This document shows, piece by piece, positions 46,981-59,059 of a stretch of 64,000 nucleotides of DNA. Numbering within the stretch: position 1 is the stretch's first letter; each line of letters starts with the position of its first letter. A model generated the notes under the pieces. It had not been told where the DNA came from, searched no databases, and was given only the letters and a program-made list of their open reading frames with translations. A program made the translations under genes and the position numbers. The stretch comes from Sympetrum striolatum (lineage: Eukaryota; Arthropoda; Insecta; Odonata; Libellulidae): NCBI GenBank assembly GCA_947579665.1, contig OX388348.1, positions 17,918,001 to 17,982,000 on the forward strand. The letters run 5' to 3'.

Positions 46981-48289
46981 TTGAACGAATCGAGGGAATT
47001 CTTTATCATTTTCAAATTATGCGATTCAGTGTAGGTTAAATCGGAAAAATGAAATACATCCGCTCCGTAATTAATCTGCTACAATATGTCAATGTAATCC
47101 ATCTATAACTAATCTAATCTAAATAAAGATTTGCTTTAGTTGATTCTTTATAAGGGGAATGCCAGATATTTGGAAACAGATCCGCACGAAACTTCCAGGG
47201 AAAGTTCTTAATTTAAAATAGTGGACACGTTTCCGATCCAATGGACCTTTGTTTATTAAAAATTAGCAGTTTAAAATTGGAGGTAAGCAACCAAGACTGC
47301 ATTTCTATATAATCTCGAGATTTTACACTTAGAAAATTAATTTATTCCATTTTTTTACTGATAACTTATCTTTTTGCCATTCAGTTTCCTCTGTTTACCT
47401 TCCAAGTATTCTTTGCCTTTTAGTCAGCATTTATTTTAATACACATAAGGTCGCATAGTGGGTTAGAATCGAAAAGAGCTAGAAAAGAGGGTTTTTTTTT
47501 CTTACAACCATGCAAGTAATTTAATTTGATTCGAGGGTGTTAAAAATCATACAGGGGGTTAAAGTTGACCAAATTTTGCGAAAAATCCCGGTCGTACAAT
47601 CAACTATGATCAGCTAATGATAGAACCTTCACTTACTATACTTTTGTAAGTTCATGAGTTGACGCAGTGTATACATCCGTTTAATTTCCTACATTTTTTA
47701 CAGAAATTACGAAGACCTGATGCAATAACTCCACATAATTGCATTTCGCACACCGAGGCATTTCTTTCGGCTGTGAAATTCTATGAAAAACTCTCCCATA
47801 ATCCAAGATAAAAAGTGTCTCACACTTCGGCTGCAGAAGGGCAAATTTCTTTCTTTCAAGGAGACTTATTCCTCAAAAATCCGTCAGTCAAACTGGCTAA
47901 GATTTTCTTTTCTACTTTCCTTTATCCAAAGGCTTTTATCTTACATGTGTACTTTTTCCTTTTCTTCTCGCATTAACTTCTCCTTACCTCTTAACTTTAC
48001 CGATTCTACTTATATGCTACTACAATAACTTATTGTACTCCTGTTTTAACTTCACACGTAAAAGATCGCCAACCATGAAGCTAAATTAATTTTAAAAGGC
48101 TGCACTATTTTAAATTTTTTTATGCACTTAATTAACTTTACTTGACTTCATTTTTATTACGTCTATGGTACGACGCTAAAGATTATTTCATTTTCATGAT
48201 AAATATATGAATGGAATGTTGTTACTAAGTAAGATTAGTGTTAGTCTTATTGTCATACAGTACTTTAACAATCTAGTCCCATGTTGTCA
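46981..48289. other. AT-rich non-coding, nothing recognised
   Basis: No supported feature. Confidence 0.5.
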
Positions 48290-48420
48290 TGCATGAGTGT
48301 TCTACCTTTCGGTAAGTTCTTTTGCATCAAAAATCTTTATTTAACGCCATCAACTTCACTATCTGATAGTTTACCCCACCTTTATTCCACATTCTATCTC
48401 AAAAATTGGTAATAGGTACA
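48290..48420 (-). pseudogene. LINE ORF2 C-terminal fragment, reverse
   Basis: 'catgagtgttctacctttcg', 'cgccatcaacttcact' and 'gatagtttaccccac' are the complement of the LINE tail also seen at 54605-54795. Confidence 0.5.
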
Positions 48421-50599
48421 GACATCCTTTAACCTCTATTTGGATTACTAAGTATTCGAATATGAGTTTTGATTCAGGTAAACTTCAGAAAATAAATCTT
48501 TGATGTGTCTGGAAATTTTAATTACGTTTTTTAGGACTACGAATATATAGCGGAAAAAAAGGTTGGAAAGTAACTAAATCTGCTTCGAACAATCCCACTT
48601 TCTTAATACAAGTGGAGGGTCCACTCTCGTTGAATATTTCTGTATTTCTCCAGTATAAAGTTCTTCCTTCATTTCTCTCTTTCCCTACAGCCTGGATTTT
48701 CTATATTATTCCGTAAACTTCCACCTTCACAATCTTAGATTCCTTTCTCTTCTTTCTTACTTTCTCCCAAGCCTCCTCCTCAGAAAATTCATGTACGGAA
48801 GCATATGAATGAATTTTCCACTCACCTGCGCCTTGTACCTTCAGCTTTATGGACTGGAGCTAGCGACTTCCAATGCCGCCTGCAACCTTTTACGCCCTTC
48901 CACTACATCTCATCAAATAGAGAGGAGCGAAGCCTTTGGTCTACGCAGGGTTTTCAGATGCAATGGACTGATAACTAATGCCTCCCTTCACTCGATTCAA
49001 TTCTGAAGAAACGACTGAAGTTAAATTGCTGCGCTTATATCAATTTTTCCCTCATCGCTTCATCATGTCTAGAATCGTCAGGACCTGTTATGCTTACAAG
49101 TTTTTCTCCTCTGAAGCATTTTTCTTTAGAAATGATCCTTAACGGAGAGGGAGTTTTCAGATTCAATTCAAAATGCCACGAATGATCTTAACGCGGTAGT
49201 CACAATGGCAAAGCTTCTTTTATCATTCCTATGATGTACAATTATTTTCGAGATATATAGAACAACTTTACCTTATTGAAGCTAGATTTACTTCTTCTAA
49301 TTATCTTATTTTTTATTCTTGAAAATAAGAGATCCTATTTATCAGTTTGTCGAAGAAAAGCCACTAATAGGTTCAATATTATAACTCAAAAAGGTGCCCA
49401 AAATATTTAACTAAGAAATAATTTAATAATATAAATATTTCGGTAAAGGTAAAATTATATCTTTTTCCGTAATTATTTTATTTATTAATTTAATACATCT
49501 TTGCAATTTTGTCAGAGGACCAGGTGGCAATGGTCAAGTATTTATAAAGGAGACATTTATCAAAGTCGGAGCCGAATTAGTAGACTACTAATCTACTTAC
49601 AGAAAAAGAAAGAAATTTTATCAATATAAGAGTACACTAAAAATATATGAAAAACAATTGATAATCATTGATGGAGAAAACATATTTTAACACTGTTTTT
49701 CATTTCATGCATATGCTAGTAAAAGTGTAGAGGGATAACTTTAAAAGAAATTAAATAAATAAAAAAGACTGGATAGGTTATAATGTTTTTGTTTTTTTGA
49801 CCTGGACTTCCACAAAGTAACGCCTGTATGTATACTGTATATATAGTTTTTTTAACAAGAAATAAAGTTGGTTTTTATAATAAAGTGAAACATCCCAAAG
49901 ATGTCATTCAGAGGCAAAAATCTCAGCCAAAAATTCATAGACTGAAAAATTTGTTCGTCAAACTCAATATTTTGAGCGAAATAAAATTTAAGAGTAACAA
50001 TAGAGGTCAAGGATTTCGCGGGGAGCAGAAAACTCATATTTACTCTCCCTTCAAATCCTGGATGCTGAGATTCCCTCTTGTTTCTTCTTCTCCCTCCATT
50101 TCCTTCGCCACATCCTCTCCCATTTGACTTTCAATCTCTTTTCCACGTCCCTTTTGTATGTTGCCCTCAATTCAATTTTCTTGACGAATATATCTTATCT
50201 CGTACTCCTCCCTCAGGGCTAGCGTTCATCAAGGGACCTGTTTCGGAGACTTCATTCGGAAAAATTTATTTTCCTTCTTTATAATTCTCTCGGATTCCGC
50301 TGCTTCAAAGTCCTCGAATCGATAATTTAACAATCGCTCTTCCAGTCTCCTAGAAATAAGCATATGATGGTATGCTGTGTATACATTTCCATTGCGACCT
50401 CGCATCTTGAAGACTTATAATTTGAATTTTATTGGAGTGATACTTGCGAAGAGATACTTTTACTCTGATGCATTCGCTAGTACAAATTTTATCTTTCGTG
50501 TAAAGATAGCAAAGTGAAAACTTCAGATACGGAAAGCTAAAGGAGAATTTTTAGGTCAAGAGGAGGACCATTTCATTATTTTTTCAACTATTTTAATTT
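48421..50599. other. Non-coding, nothing recognised
   Basis: Pyrimidine-rich at 48660-48790 and 50040-50160, otherwise AT-rich. No exon-like segment found. Confidence 0.45.
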
Positions 50600-51015
50600 C
50601 TAGATATTGCGTAGAATGTTAAAATACTAACTTCTCTCGTGATTTCTATTGTTTTCTCTAAGTGAATTATTGCGATGTGTTCAATTATGGATTTCATTTT
50701 ATGTAATTTTTCATGCTTTTTAATTTTAATTTTATATCTTTTTGCTTTTACACTTTTTAGCATTTACATCTTTTACATTCATTTATACCTTTTAGCTTTT
50801 ACTATTAGGTGTTCGTGTTTTTCACAACCCCCTTCTTTGTGAATATTTTCCTGTCGTAGATCTCCTTTTTGCTAAGATAATACCTTAGGTTTTTTATATC
50901 CACTTCTTTTAAAGTTTTCCTCTCCATTTCCATTAATCTATGCGTTATATATTTTTTATTGACATCATTGATCAGGTTAGATGGAAGAAGAGACTTCTTC
51001 ATCCTCAATATCTAT
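50600..51015 (+). repeat. Dispersed repeat family A, long copy
   Basis: T-rich lead, then 'cttttagcttttactattagg', 'cacaacccccttctttgtga', 'attttcctgtcgtagatctcc', 'ccacttcttttaaagtt' and 'gttagatggaagaagagact'. Same order as the copies at 56190 and 62990. Confidence 0.7.
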
Positions 51016-51229
51016 AGATCTTACAGAACATAGGCCCTGCTGTATGTTTCCTTCATTTTTTCAAATGATAAATGATGATGTTGCATAGGTCTGTCAGATA
51101 CGGGAAGAAAAAATAGAGAAATAAATACTGGGTGCTAGATTCCTTAGAAAATCATCCTTTTCGCGGGAAATACGAAGTATTGGTTTATGTTTATAATTCC
51201 ATTATATTCCTAATGGAGGAATACACTTA

Positions 51230-51490
51230 TAGATGTACACTTATGTGTCCCAGCGAGACGTTTATGGAATGCTAAGAAAAGTGTTACTCTTAAAGTCATC
51301 GTACCTCACTTACGTTGACATCTTCCACTTACAGAATTCTGGATTGGTAAGGACAGAAAGAACAAAATACCTCACAACTTGCCTAGTAAGCCTCATTGTC
51401 ACTAACTGATTAAATACTCTTTAAGGGGTTGAAGAACAAACCGTCCTTTGGGTTGAAAACTTTAGAGGCAGGTTCTTCATAAAATATAAC
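51230..51490 (+). repeat. Dispersed repeat family C, copy 3
   Basis: 'aaagtcatcgtacctcacttacgttgacat', 'agaattctggattgg' and 'aaccgtcctttgggttgaaaac' align with family C blocks. Confidence 0.4.
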
Positions 51491-52736
51491 AGTGATAGTA
51501 AAGAACCGTTTCCGAACATAGGAAAATTATATCAATACCAGTACACGATTTATTATGAAAAGTGCATGCAAAGACGACAACAATGATATATCAAATTCTG
51601 GACATCCAATGATGAAATGGGTTTTGATGAACTCATGAAATTGATAAGAAATCTCAAATGAAAATCAGAAATGATTATGGGTTAAATGCCTCGATAATTT
51701 CCTCTTAGAATAGTTTCTTTTACGGAAGTTTTGATGCTCGTTGCATAAAACTCTAACAAGATAATTTAAGAGGGTGTGGTTGGGTATTTTCTTCAATGAA
51801 AGAAATTTTAAAATCGCACGTCACGCGATAGGCATGCGTGAATTACCACAAAATTCGGCGAGTAAAAGACAGTTTTACATGTAATGGATTGCGTGGAATA
51901 GTATTCGAAGGTTTCAGACAGCGCACGAATGCATCCTTTCCTTTATTCCGTGTATGTTTTTGTTACATCTCTCGCATTCTTTCTACTCCGGCTGAAAATA
52001 GAGCTCAGTAGAATAAGGTCCGTTTCTTTCCACTCCAGCGGATATGATCCATCCCTTATCCCCCCTCTCAACACCACATCAGCCAAAGAGGTACTGTCGC
52101 TTCATTTCTCCAACGATTTCAAAGGCGAATGAATCTGAAAATGGAATTCGATAAAATAGCCTCGGCCGGTGTTCGGAGACGAGCAAGGAGTGCTTTGCGG
52201 AGAGTAAAGGAGAATCGATGCTATGGAAGTTCGCGTCAATGAAAATTAGAAGTTTATTTCCATGCAAGTTCCCTTTTTGATATGTATGTGCATCTCCTTT
52301 AAACTAATTCATGCATCTATTCATTCATTGCGGGGAGAGTCCAGTTACAAGGATTGCACATTGTTTTTTTATCCTATAGATATCCTATTATATATTTGAT
52401 TTTTTATGCACAATACTGTATAATACGCTTACATGTAGTATTATATACAATGCATTTAATGCAATTTACAATATGAAACAAAAATCAAAACAGAAAAGAC
52501 TAAAAATTGAGAAGGTACATTTTTGTCAACTTAATATTCAGTTGAATATATGCACTACAATTTGAATTTTTTTGGGAAATACAGTTTACCAATTTGGGTC
52601 CTGGCAAACCAAATATGGTTTGTTGGCGGGTACCCATCTGGATATATATTTTTAATTTTAATTTAATTTTGTTGCATTTTACAATGAATACGATACAATT
52701 TTACAACTTATTAATTACAAACGCAATTAAAAATAA
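51491..52736. other. Non-coding, nothing recognised
   Basis: Apart from a modestly GC-richer patch at 51930-52260, which is open in two frames without a known domain, this is AT-rich background. Confidence 0.45.
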
Positions 52737-52800
52737 TAACCATTAATAATAATAATAATAATAATTGAAGTATTAAATAATAATAATAATAATAATAATT
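52737..52800 (+). repeat. (AAT)n microsatellites
   Basis: Two runs of AAT/TAA steps at 52744-52764 and 52777-52799, separated by a short non-repeat piece. Confidence 0.9.
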
Positions 52801-54295
52801 GTATTATACATGAGATAATAATTATTCAATACAATATTCACTACAATTTTAAAAATACAACAGTACAATAACCAACAATGAAAGAAAAAATTATATATAA
52901 AAAATACAAAGAATAGGTTATAATACACAGCTCAAACTTACATAGTAACAGAACAGTCAGGTCCTGCTAAGCAAAATGCTTGTCAGCAGGTTCCATTTAG
53001 GTAATCTACAGTAAAATTATAGGAATGTAAAAGAAGTGTTTAATAGTTGTAGAGTACCAAAAAAATATTAAAATTACAGTTAAATACAACTACATATCAA
53101 TATTTATACAAACACACATTGCATGTTAAAATACAATTAAGGGTTACAAAGGTTAATACATAAAGAGTTTGCAATAAACAGCTTAGGTTGAGACATTAAA
53201 TAGCCAGTTTTTTATTTCCACTTTCACACACATTATGGAATTCCTATCTAATAATTTTAATGGTAATTTGTTACATTTTGTCGGTATTATATATTCAAAA
53301 GAGTTTCTACCATAACTGGTACAGGGGATATTTATTTTAAACAACTTTGTTGGCCTCAAACTCTGGAGAATATTGTAGTTTCTTTCTGTTTTTAAATTAT
53401 TTGAGTAATTATTAAAGTATTAATAATAATAATTTCATAATTAATTAACATAAAAAACATACTTATATCATTCTTATGGCAATACGTCTAGTATACCTAT
53501 ACATATGCATACATAGTACATTTAATAATTAATTTGTGTTATTGTAGACATATTAGGAACTTTTATATCTGAAACATGTGTAATTTATAAACAATAATAA
53601 AGAGATAAAAATTTATTATGTATTATGTAGACGAAAGAAATAAGTAATAACATAATTCGAGTACATTCAGTTAGTTAGTTAACGTGATATCGTGATCATT
53701 AGTAGACAAGATACAACCAAGGACTTGATTTACTTTATAAATTCAGAGAAAGTTCAGTCGTAGAAAATTCAAATGTGTTAATTCCAATATTTTACATCCC
53801 TCATGTTATATAGGCCACTCAGACACTATGAGAGAAACTGATACTAGAATGAATTGCTTCAAAAATTCATTTTTTCGGCTAAAAATGCACGAAAGTAATT
53901 AATCATGGAAATAGCGTTATGGTGCTTGCACCCCGTGCCACACGCTGAAAGGTAGCTTACAGGATAAATGTGTAGATGTAGATTTATTCTCCATTATATA
54001 TTTGGACCATTGGTAATGGAAGGTGAAGTTAATATTGGAAAGTAGAGAAAAGTGTTTCTTATTTAATTACTTTTGATATAAAATAAGTAAAAGGTTGCTT
54101 TTTTGATACTACAGTATTTCGGTAGTTGAAGTAAAAGAGCCAACCTAAGTACTCCTCTTTGAATCGGGGTCAATGAGAGCAATGGGGCCAGAAAGAGCTC
54201 TGTACCCTTTTCTCGTTTGTGCAATGACTTTTCAATTAAAAAAAAAACAAATAATTAAAAGATTATTAAGTTGAATCCACCACTTAAATGTATCA
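52801..54295. other. AT-rich non-coding, nothing recognised
   Basis: No supported feature. Confidence 0.5.
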
Positions 54296-54299
54296 TCTT

Positions 54300-54415
54300 T
54301 ATGAATGTTCTACGTTTCGTTAGGTTCATGCACACTCAAAAATCCCTATTAAGCGCCATCTCCTTCATTTCGTTATAGTTAACCCCACTCCTTATGTCAT
54401 CCAACATCTTTTGTC
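54300..54415 (-). pseudogene. LINE ORF2 C-terminal fragment, reverse
   Basis: 'gttaggttcatgcacactcaaaaatccctattaagcgccatctccttcat' is the complement of the tail at 54715-54795. The two lie head to head about 200 bp apart with the small MITE between them. A phrase is quoted here in part only to show the match; frames are broken. Confidence 0.55.
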
Positions 54416-54419
54416 TTTG

Positions 54420-54500
54420 TACAGTCCTGGCCAAAATTAACGAAGCACCGGCCGTAAGGATCGCTAGGGAGGTGCTGCGTTAGTTTTGGCCTAGAGTGTA
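54420..54500 (+). mobile_element. Miniature Tc1/mariner-type element, almost only ends
   Basis: 81 bp from TA to TA. Left CAGTCCTGGCCAAAATTAAC, right (reverse) CACTCTAGGCCAAAACTAAC, both followed by g(a/c)agcacc. The two ends are separated by only about 20 bases, so the whole element can fold into one hairpin. The same end sequence stands alone at 3603. Confidence 0.75.
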
Positions 54501-54604
54501 CTTAAATGTATAACTGATCAAACGCAGTATTATTGTAAATCTGTGTTTTGTATTAGTTGAAATTTGTTACTTATTATTGTAAGTTACAATTTGTTAATGT
54601 TATT

Positions 54605-54795
54605 CAATGGACCAAGGAGGAGATGGACTGTCGAAGAAAGTAACTGAGGGTAGAATTCAAGGGAAAAGCAGAGGAGAAGACAAAGACAATGGATATTGTA
54701 TGGCTTAAGGAGTAGTGTAAACTATCAGGGAGTGAAGGAGATGGCGCTGAATAGGGAATTTTGATGCACATGAATCTACCGAAGGGTGGAACACT
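54605..54795 (+). pseudogene. LINE ORF2 C-terminal fragment
   Basis: The plus strand carries GDGLSKKVTEGRIQGKSRG and, after a break, YQGVKEMALNRE and IYRRVEHSC. From family knowledge, LINE reverse-transcriptase proteins end with a conserved (L)L..V.EG...GKR.RGR block followed by Y..(M/L)K..A.DR..WR. Stops and a frameshift show it is dead. Confidence 0.6.
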
Positions 54796-55689
54796 CATGC
54801 ATGTATACAATTTGTTACATCAATGTCCCACTGCATTCGAAAAGTGTGGTTATCCGACTAGGGTGCATGCCACGCATTCTATCTGCTATTTTCCGTCTTT
54901 AATGTCTGCCATATTACCTAATTGCCCAAATATAGTGTAATCTAAGAACAATAGAAAGATTTCAGAGGATCTGACCGTCTCTAAACGGACTCTCTATCAT
55001 TTGAGAAAGGAATTGGCAAAAGAGCGGGAAGATGGATACCGGTGAACTCATTAAGGAAAGGTTGAGGGTGAACCAAAGGAACTCTGGGAAGGAAGTTTAT
55101 TGGAGATAAATAAGCGCAGAAGTCACCCCACGTTTTCCCAACTCAACCTCTCTGGCCCCAACTTCAATCTCCTGCATACTTACCCTTCCATTGTGCACAT
55201 AACCTTCTGCTGTGTCCTCTACTTCCCGATCTTTATTCTGTCTTATCTTTCCTCATCCTGGAGTAAGAGGGAAGCAGAAAAAGCCTTCCCGTCCCGGAAG
55301 ACCGCTCGAAATTAAGGATTGTGAAAGTTCGCATCTTCGTCGGAAGACGTTTCTAAGTTAAATTACGAGTCGTGATTCATGAGATGCAAGTTGGATGCTA
55401 CCCGTATACCGAAGCTATTAAGGGGAAGTGAAGTATAAGCATTGATGATTCTCTACCTCGCATTGATGTCATTTTTTTCCATTTTAACGTGATTTACGTT
55501 ACTTCTTCATATTTTCTCTCTCATCTTACCATTCTGTTTAGATCGTCTTTGATTAATTGTTTATTGACTAGCATATTTATCAGTCTATTTTGTACCTACT
55601 TACTTGTAAATGAGTAACTGTTTGTTCTTTTTTATTCCTATATGATACTATTGGTTTGTCTTAAAATTTCATTTAATCTGATTTCATCG
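54796..55689. other. Non-coding, mixed composition
   Basis: 54960-55320 is GC-richer, with a 71-codon open frame and no recognised domain. Confidence 0.4.
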
Positions 55690-55945
55690 CTAAATGTAGT
55701 TTTCCTATCTTTAGGTTTCGTAGGTTTTTCACATCCCCCTTCTTTTGGGTGTTTTCCTGCAGTTGAGTTTTTTCCTAAGCTCGTAGCTTAGTTATTTTTA
55801 ACCACAAAGTAAATTTCTGCTTTAGTCTTTTATTTCAAGCTATCTCTTATTTTACATATATATGACGAAGGGTTGGATGTAAGAAGAGGCTTTATAGCCT
55901 CAATCTCGCCCTGAATAAAGTCCTTTTATTATTATTATTATTACC
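55690..55945 (+). repeat. Dispersed repeat family A, copy with (ATT)n tail
   Basis: 'cacatcccccttcttttggg', 'tgttttcctgcagttgag', 'gtaagaagaggctttatagc', 'ctcaatctcgccctgaataa' and then attattattattatt. The simple repeat tail supports a non-LTR retroposon 3' end. Confidence 0.7.
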
Positions 55946-56189
55946 TACTGTACAAAGTTACAAGTTATTATAAGTTGCACCGTTAGCTGAAGAGGATAAA
56001 TTCGCTGTACTTTTACCCCGATCTCGAGTGATCCTCCCCACAAAAACGAAACAATTTGTATTATTTGAATTTTTAATTTAATTCTTTGTTGTGATATTTA
56101 TTGTATTCTCATAGTGTATTCCTGTAAATTCCTCTTTTTTTATTTTATTTTATTATTTTTTAAATTTCAATCTTATGTTTTTTGTCATA

Positions 56190-56580
56190 GTTATTATTCT
56201 CTCATTGTTTACTATTGCAATTTTTCCTGTTTCTGATTTTATTTTATTATTATTTTTGTGATTTCGTTATAGTGCTGCTTTTGTAATTTCCATGTTATAC
56301 ACAGCTTATTTTTACACCTTTTAGCTTGTACTGTCAGGGTAGGTTTGAGCAGGCTTTTCACACCCCCCTTCTTTGCGGGTGTTTTCCAGTTGTGGATCTT
56401 TTTTTTCTAAGATATCAGCTTAGGTTTTTTTACATCCACTCCTTCTAAATGTTTCCTCTCTATTTCTATTCACCTACTCAAAACATTTTATGTATATAAT
56501 ATTATTGACAAAAAGTTAGATGGAAGAAGAAACTTTTCAGTCTCAATCTCGCCTTAATAAAGACCTTATAGACAAATTTC
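56190..56580 (+). repeat. Dispersed repeat family A, long copy
   Basis: 'ctcattgtttactattgcaa', 'cacacccccttctttgcggg', 'tgttttccagttgtggatct', 'catccactccttctaaatg', 'agatggaagaagaaactttt' and 'cagtctcaatctcgccttaa'. Best-preserved copy together with 62990. Confidence 0.75.
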
Positions 56581-57160
56581 AGGCAGAATTCCGCACAAAC
56601 ACGGTGGCCCCTAGGTTGTATATTTATAAGCACTCCATTTCCAACGTGTCGGGCTTGGTGTCAATTTGCTCCCGGACGAGATTGAAGGCACCCTCCGACG
56701 ACTAAGGGTCACTCGAAGGGTGACATCGAACGAGTGCCAATGTCACCCGGATGTCTTTAACAGAGGAAATAAATGGAGAGAGAGGCTGATGGAGAGAGTG
56801 AAAGCGAAGACCCCCTTGTATAATGAGGGACCTCCCTGGACCTTTTTCTCCTTCAGCGTCTTACTCAAGTCCCCTTCATTTTTCTTTCTTCGCCTCCCAA
56901 TCATTTTCGGGCGCCTTTCACTTCCTCCTTTCCGCGTGAAAATTTGCTGACGGACTTCATTTAAAGTATTCGTTCTCTGGCGAAGGAGTACCTCCAAGCA
57001 CATGCAAAGTGCATGGTTGACTCAATAGTTACTCATTGTTATTCGTGGTAGTGGCTCTGTCACAATGAGAAAATGAAACAGTAGTAAAAACTATCTCAAT
57101 GTATTTGATTTTAGAATCTAATAACCTTGCCTCGACTCTGTGGTAGTCCTCCATTATGAT
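56581..57160. other. Non-coding, mixed composition
   Basis: 56600-56960 is GC-richer and open on both strands (86-94 codons) without a recognised domain. Confidence 0.4.
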
Positions 57161-57185
57161 AAATAAAGCATTTATTCCTTTACCA

Positions 57186-57244
57186 CACTGTAATTTATCC
57201 CACGACTATGGTTTTGACCTTTTTGGTCATCCTCAGGTGACGAT
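57186..57244 (-). ncRNA. Hammerhead-like hairpin, left member of an inverted pair
   Basis: On the minus strand: CAC, CTGAGGA, T, stem GACC, loop AAAAA, stem GGTC, AAAAC (canonical GAAAC has one change), loop, GTC, then GTG that can pair with the leading CAC. Stem I, stem II and the GTC site are all present; the G-to-A change in the GAA box and the extra T would weaken activity. Confidence 0.38.
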
Positions 57245-57344
57245 AAAATATCCAAACACAGTATTTATTTATGCTAAAAGGAGGGAAAATAGCATGAATA
57301 TAGATAATAACATTTATGTATATTCTGTTTTTGGATATTGCCTA

Positions 57345-57405
57345 GTCAACTGAAGATGACCTTAAGGGTCGATACTATGGTCGTAAATATACCACAGTTA
57401 ATTAA
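57345..57405 (+). ncRNA. Hammerhead-like hairpin, right member of an inverted pair
   Basis: CTGAAGA (57350-57356), T, stem GACC, loop TTAAG, stem GGTC, GATAC (one change from GAAAC), loop TATG, GTC ending at 57382. Inverted with respect to 57186-57244, with similarity extending into the flanks (ataaattacagtgtgg against aaatataccacag). Confidence 0.38.
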
Positions 57406-57415
57406 AGGTATTCTT

Positions 57416-58379
57416 TATTATATAATTATATTCTTATCATTATATAGCTATATTCTTTATTATAAAATTTGTTTTCCATTAAACCCCTATGGGTTGGACG
57501 GAAGATATTCGATATCACTTTTGAGCTAAATATTCTGTGGTTTTACGATTGGATATGTTTATGCTGTAATTTGGATCATCTATTCTCTTGAATAGAACTC
57601 GTCCGTCGTCCTTCTTGGTTTCTTCGTTTTCCAAATATAATTTAAATAGATTTTCTTCAATCTCTAGAATAGCTAGTGGACTATTTTACAGCCTCTTTAG
57701 ACAAAATTAGAAAGATAACATGCTCAATATTTCATTAATGTTCATTATTGCTATTTTATAATTATTATTGTTCTAACATCATTTCATTTTAATATTTTAA
57801 TGTTCACCCATTCTCTCCTCTAATATTCATGTTTCACAAATTTCATTTATTATAGCGTATGTAATTGGGGGCTCCTTTTTATATTAAATAAATTATTATT
57901 TTTATCATTACTAAAAAATTGCATTTATTTCAATATTTAACAGTATTTTGGTAAATATTAATAGCATATTACACTTTTGTAGATAATAATAGCATAGCAT
58001 TATTGTCTGCATCATTATTTGATAACTTATCTTATCAATTGTATTGTTATTATTTTTTGCATATATATTTTCCTAACATCCGAACTACAATATATTACAA
58101 TAAAATTACTTTTTACAGCATAATAAATATTAATTTTAATGCTGTAATACTTATAAGCTCATCACAATGTCATTGGTGTGTTACACAAATCCTTTAGTCT
58201 CTCAAATACTTAGGAGCTAAATCCTTTCTTTTAATTTTGAATTCATTGAGTAGTCATCCACTCAAATTATGTATCTACATACTTTGTCATCTCTTTATTA
58301 GTTGATTAGTTAAAATCAGAAAAATCCGAAGTGGCATTTTCTGATCCTCTAAATTGCAAGATAACGAGGTTTTGAGCTA
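57416..58379. other. AT-rich non-coding, nothing recognised
   Basis: No supported feature. Confidence 0.5.
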
Positions 58380-59045
58380 TGTCTTTCCAACTAACTACTC
58401 TCCAGCCGAAAACGACCGAAAGCAATCGAACTCGATGGCGGTCCAAAGCTCCCATCTGGTACTAAACAACCTTAATACCGCAGGCATTGAAATTTGGTGA
58501 GAAGGATTGCCTAACGATGCAAACATCCTGCTGTTGTGTAAGAGTTGCGACTCGGGGATAGTGCCGCGAACCCTTCGTCAGGGGGCCGATCCTAACTTCC
58601 CTTTCGCCACCACCGAAGATACATCACGCCAAAGGCTAGCCTTACTCGTTTTTCGCCCTCAGACGTCGAATCCTTCCCCACTCTCCGCCGACCCTTCGCA
58701 CCGAAGTTTCTCTCGCCCACTCGCATAACCGCTAATGTATCGCAGGTCCGAGTCGACCATAATCCCTGGAGCTGGAAGAATCCTTTTCCGAATATTGGAT
58801 CCTTCGGAGTTGGCGAACTAATGACGCAGCGGCGACCGCATAAGCCGGGGGAATCCTTTGAGGCCGTTTAATGGACATTTGTGCCCTCGAAAATTATCCT
58901 GCGCCCGATGTTGCCTCCAAAGCGGACCGAGTGACGTGCATTTTGCCAAGTGGTTAGAGATGTCCCTCGAATAGCTCATCAGCGCGAAGTGTTTGAGGCG
59001 GTCGTTAAAAAGGATGGGATGGGCCGAAGAGTTGATTTAGGTGCA
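58380..59045. other. GC-rich, apparently unique island
   Basis: Clearly GC-richer than its flanks and not obviously repeated elsewhere in the window. A 73-codon open frame (58507-58728) has no known domain. A CRE-half-like GTGACGTGC occurs at about 58931. It lies about 3.6 kb upstream of the receptor exon and could be an intronic regulatory block; this is inference. Confidence 0.3.
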
Positions 59046-59059
59046 AAACGATAAGTAAT

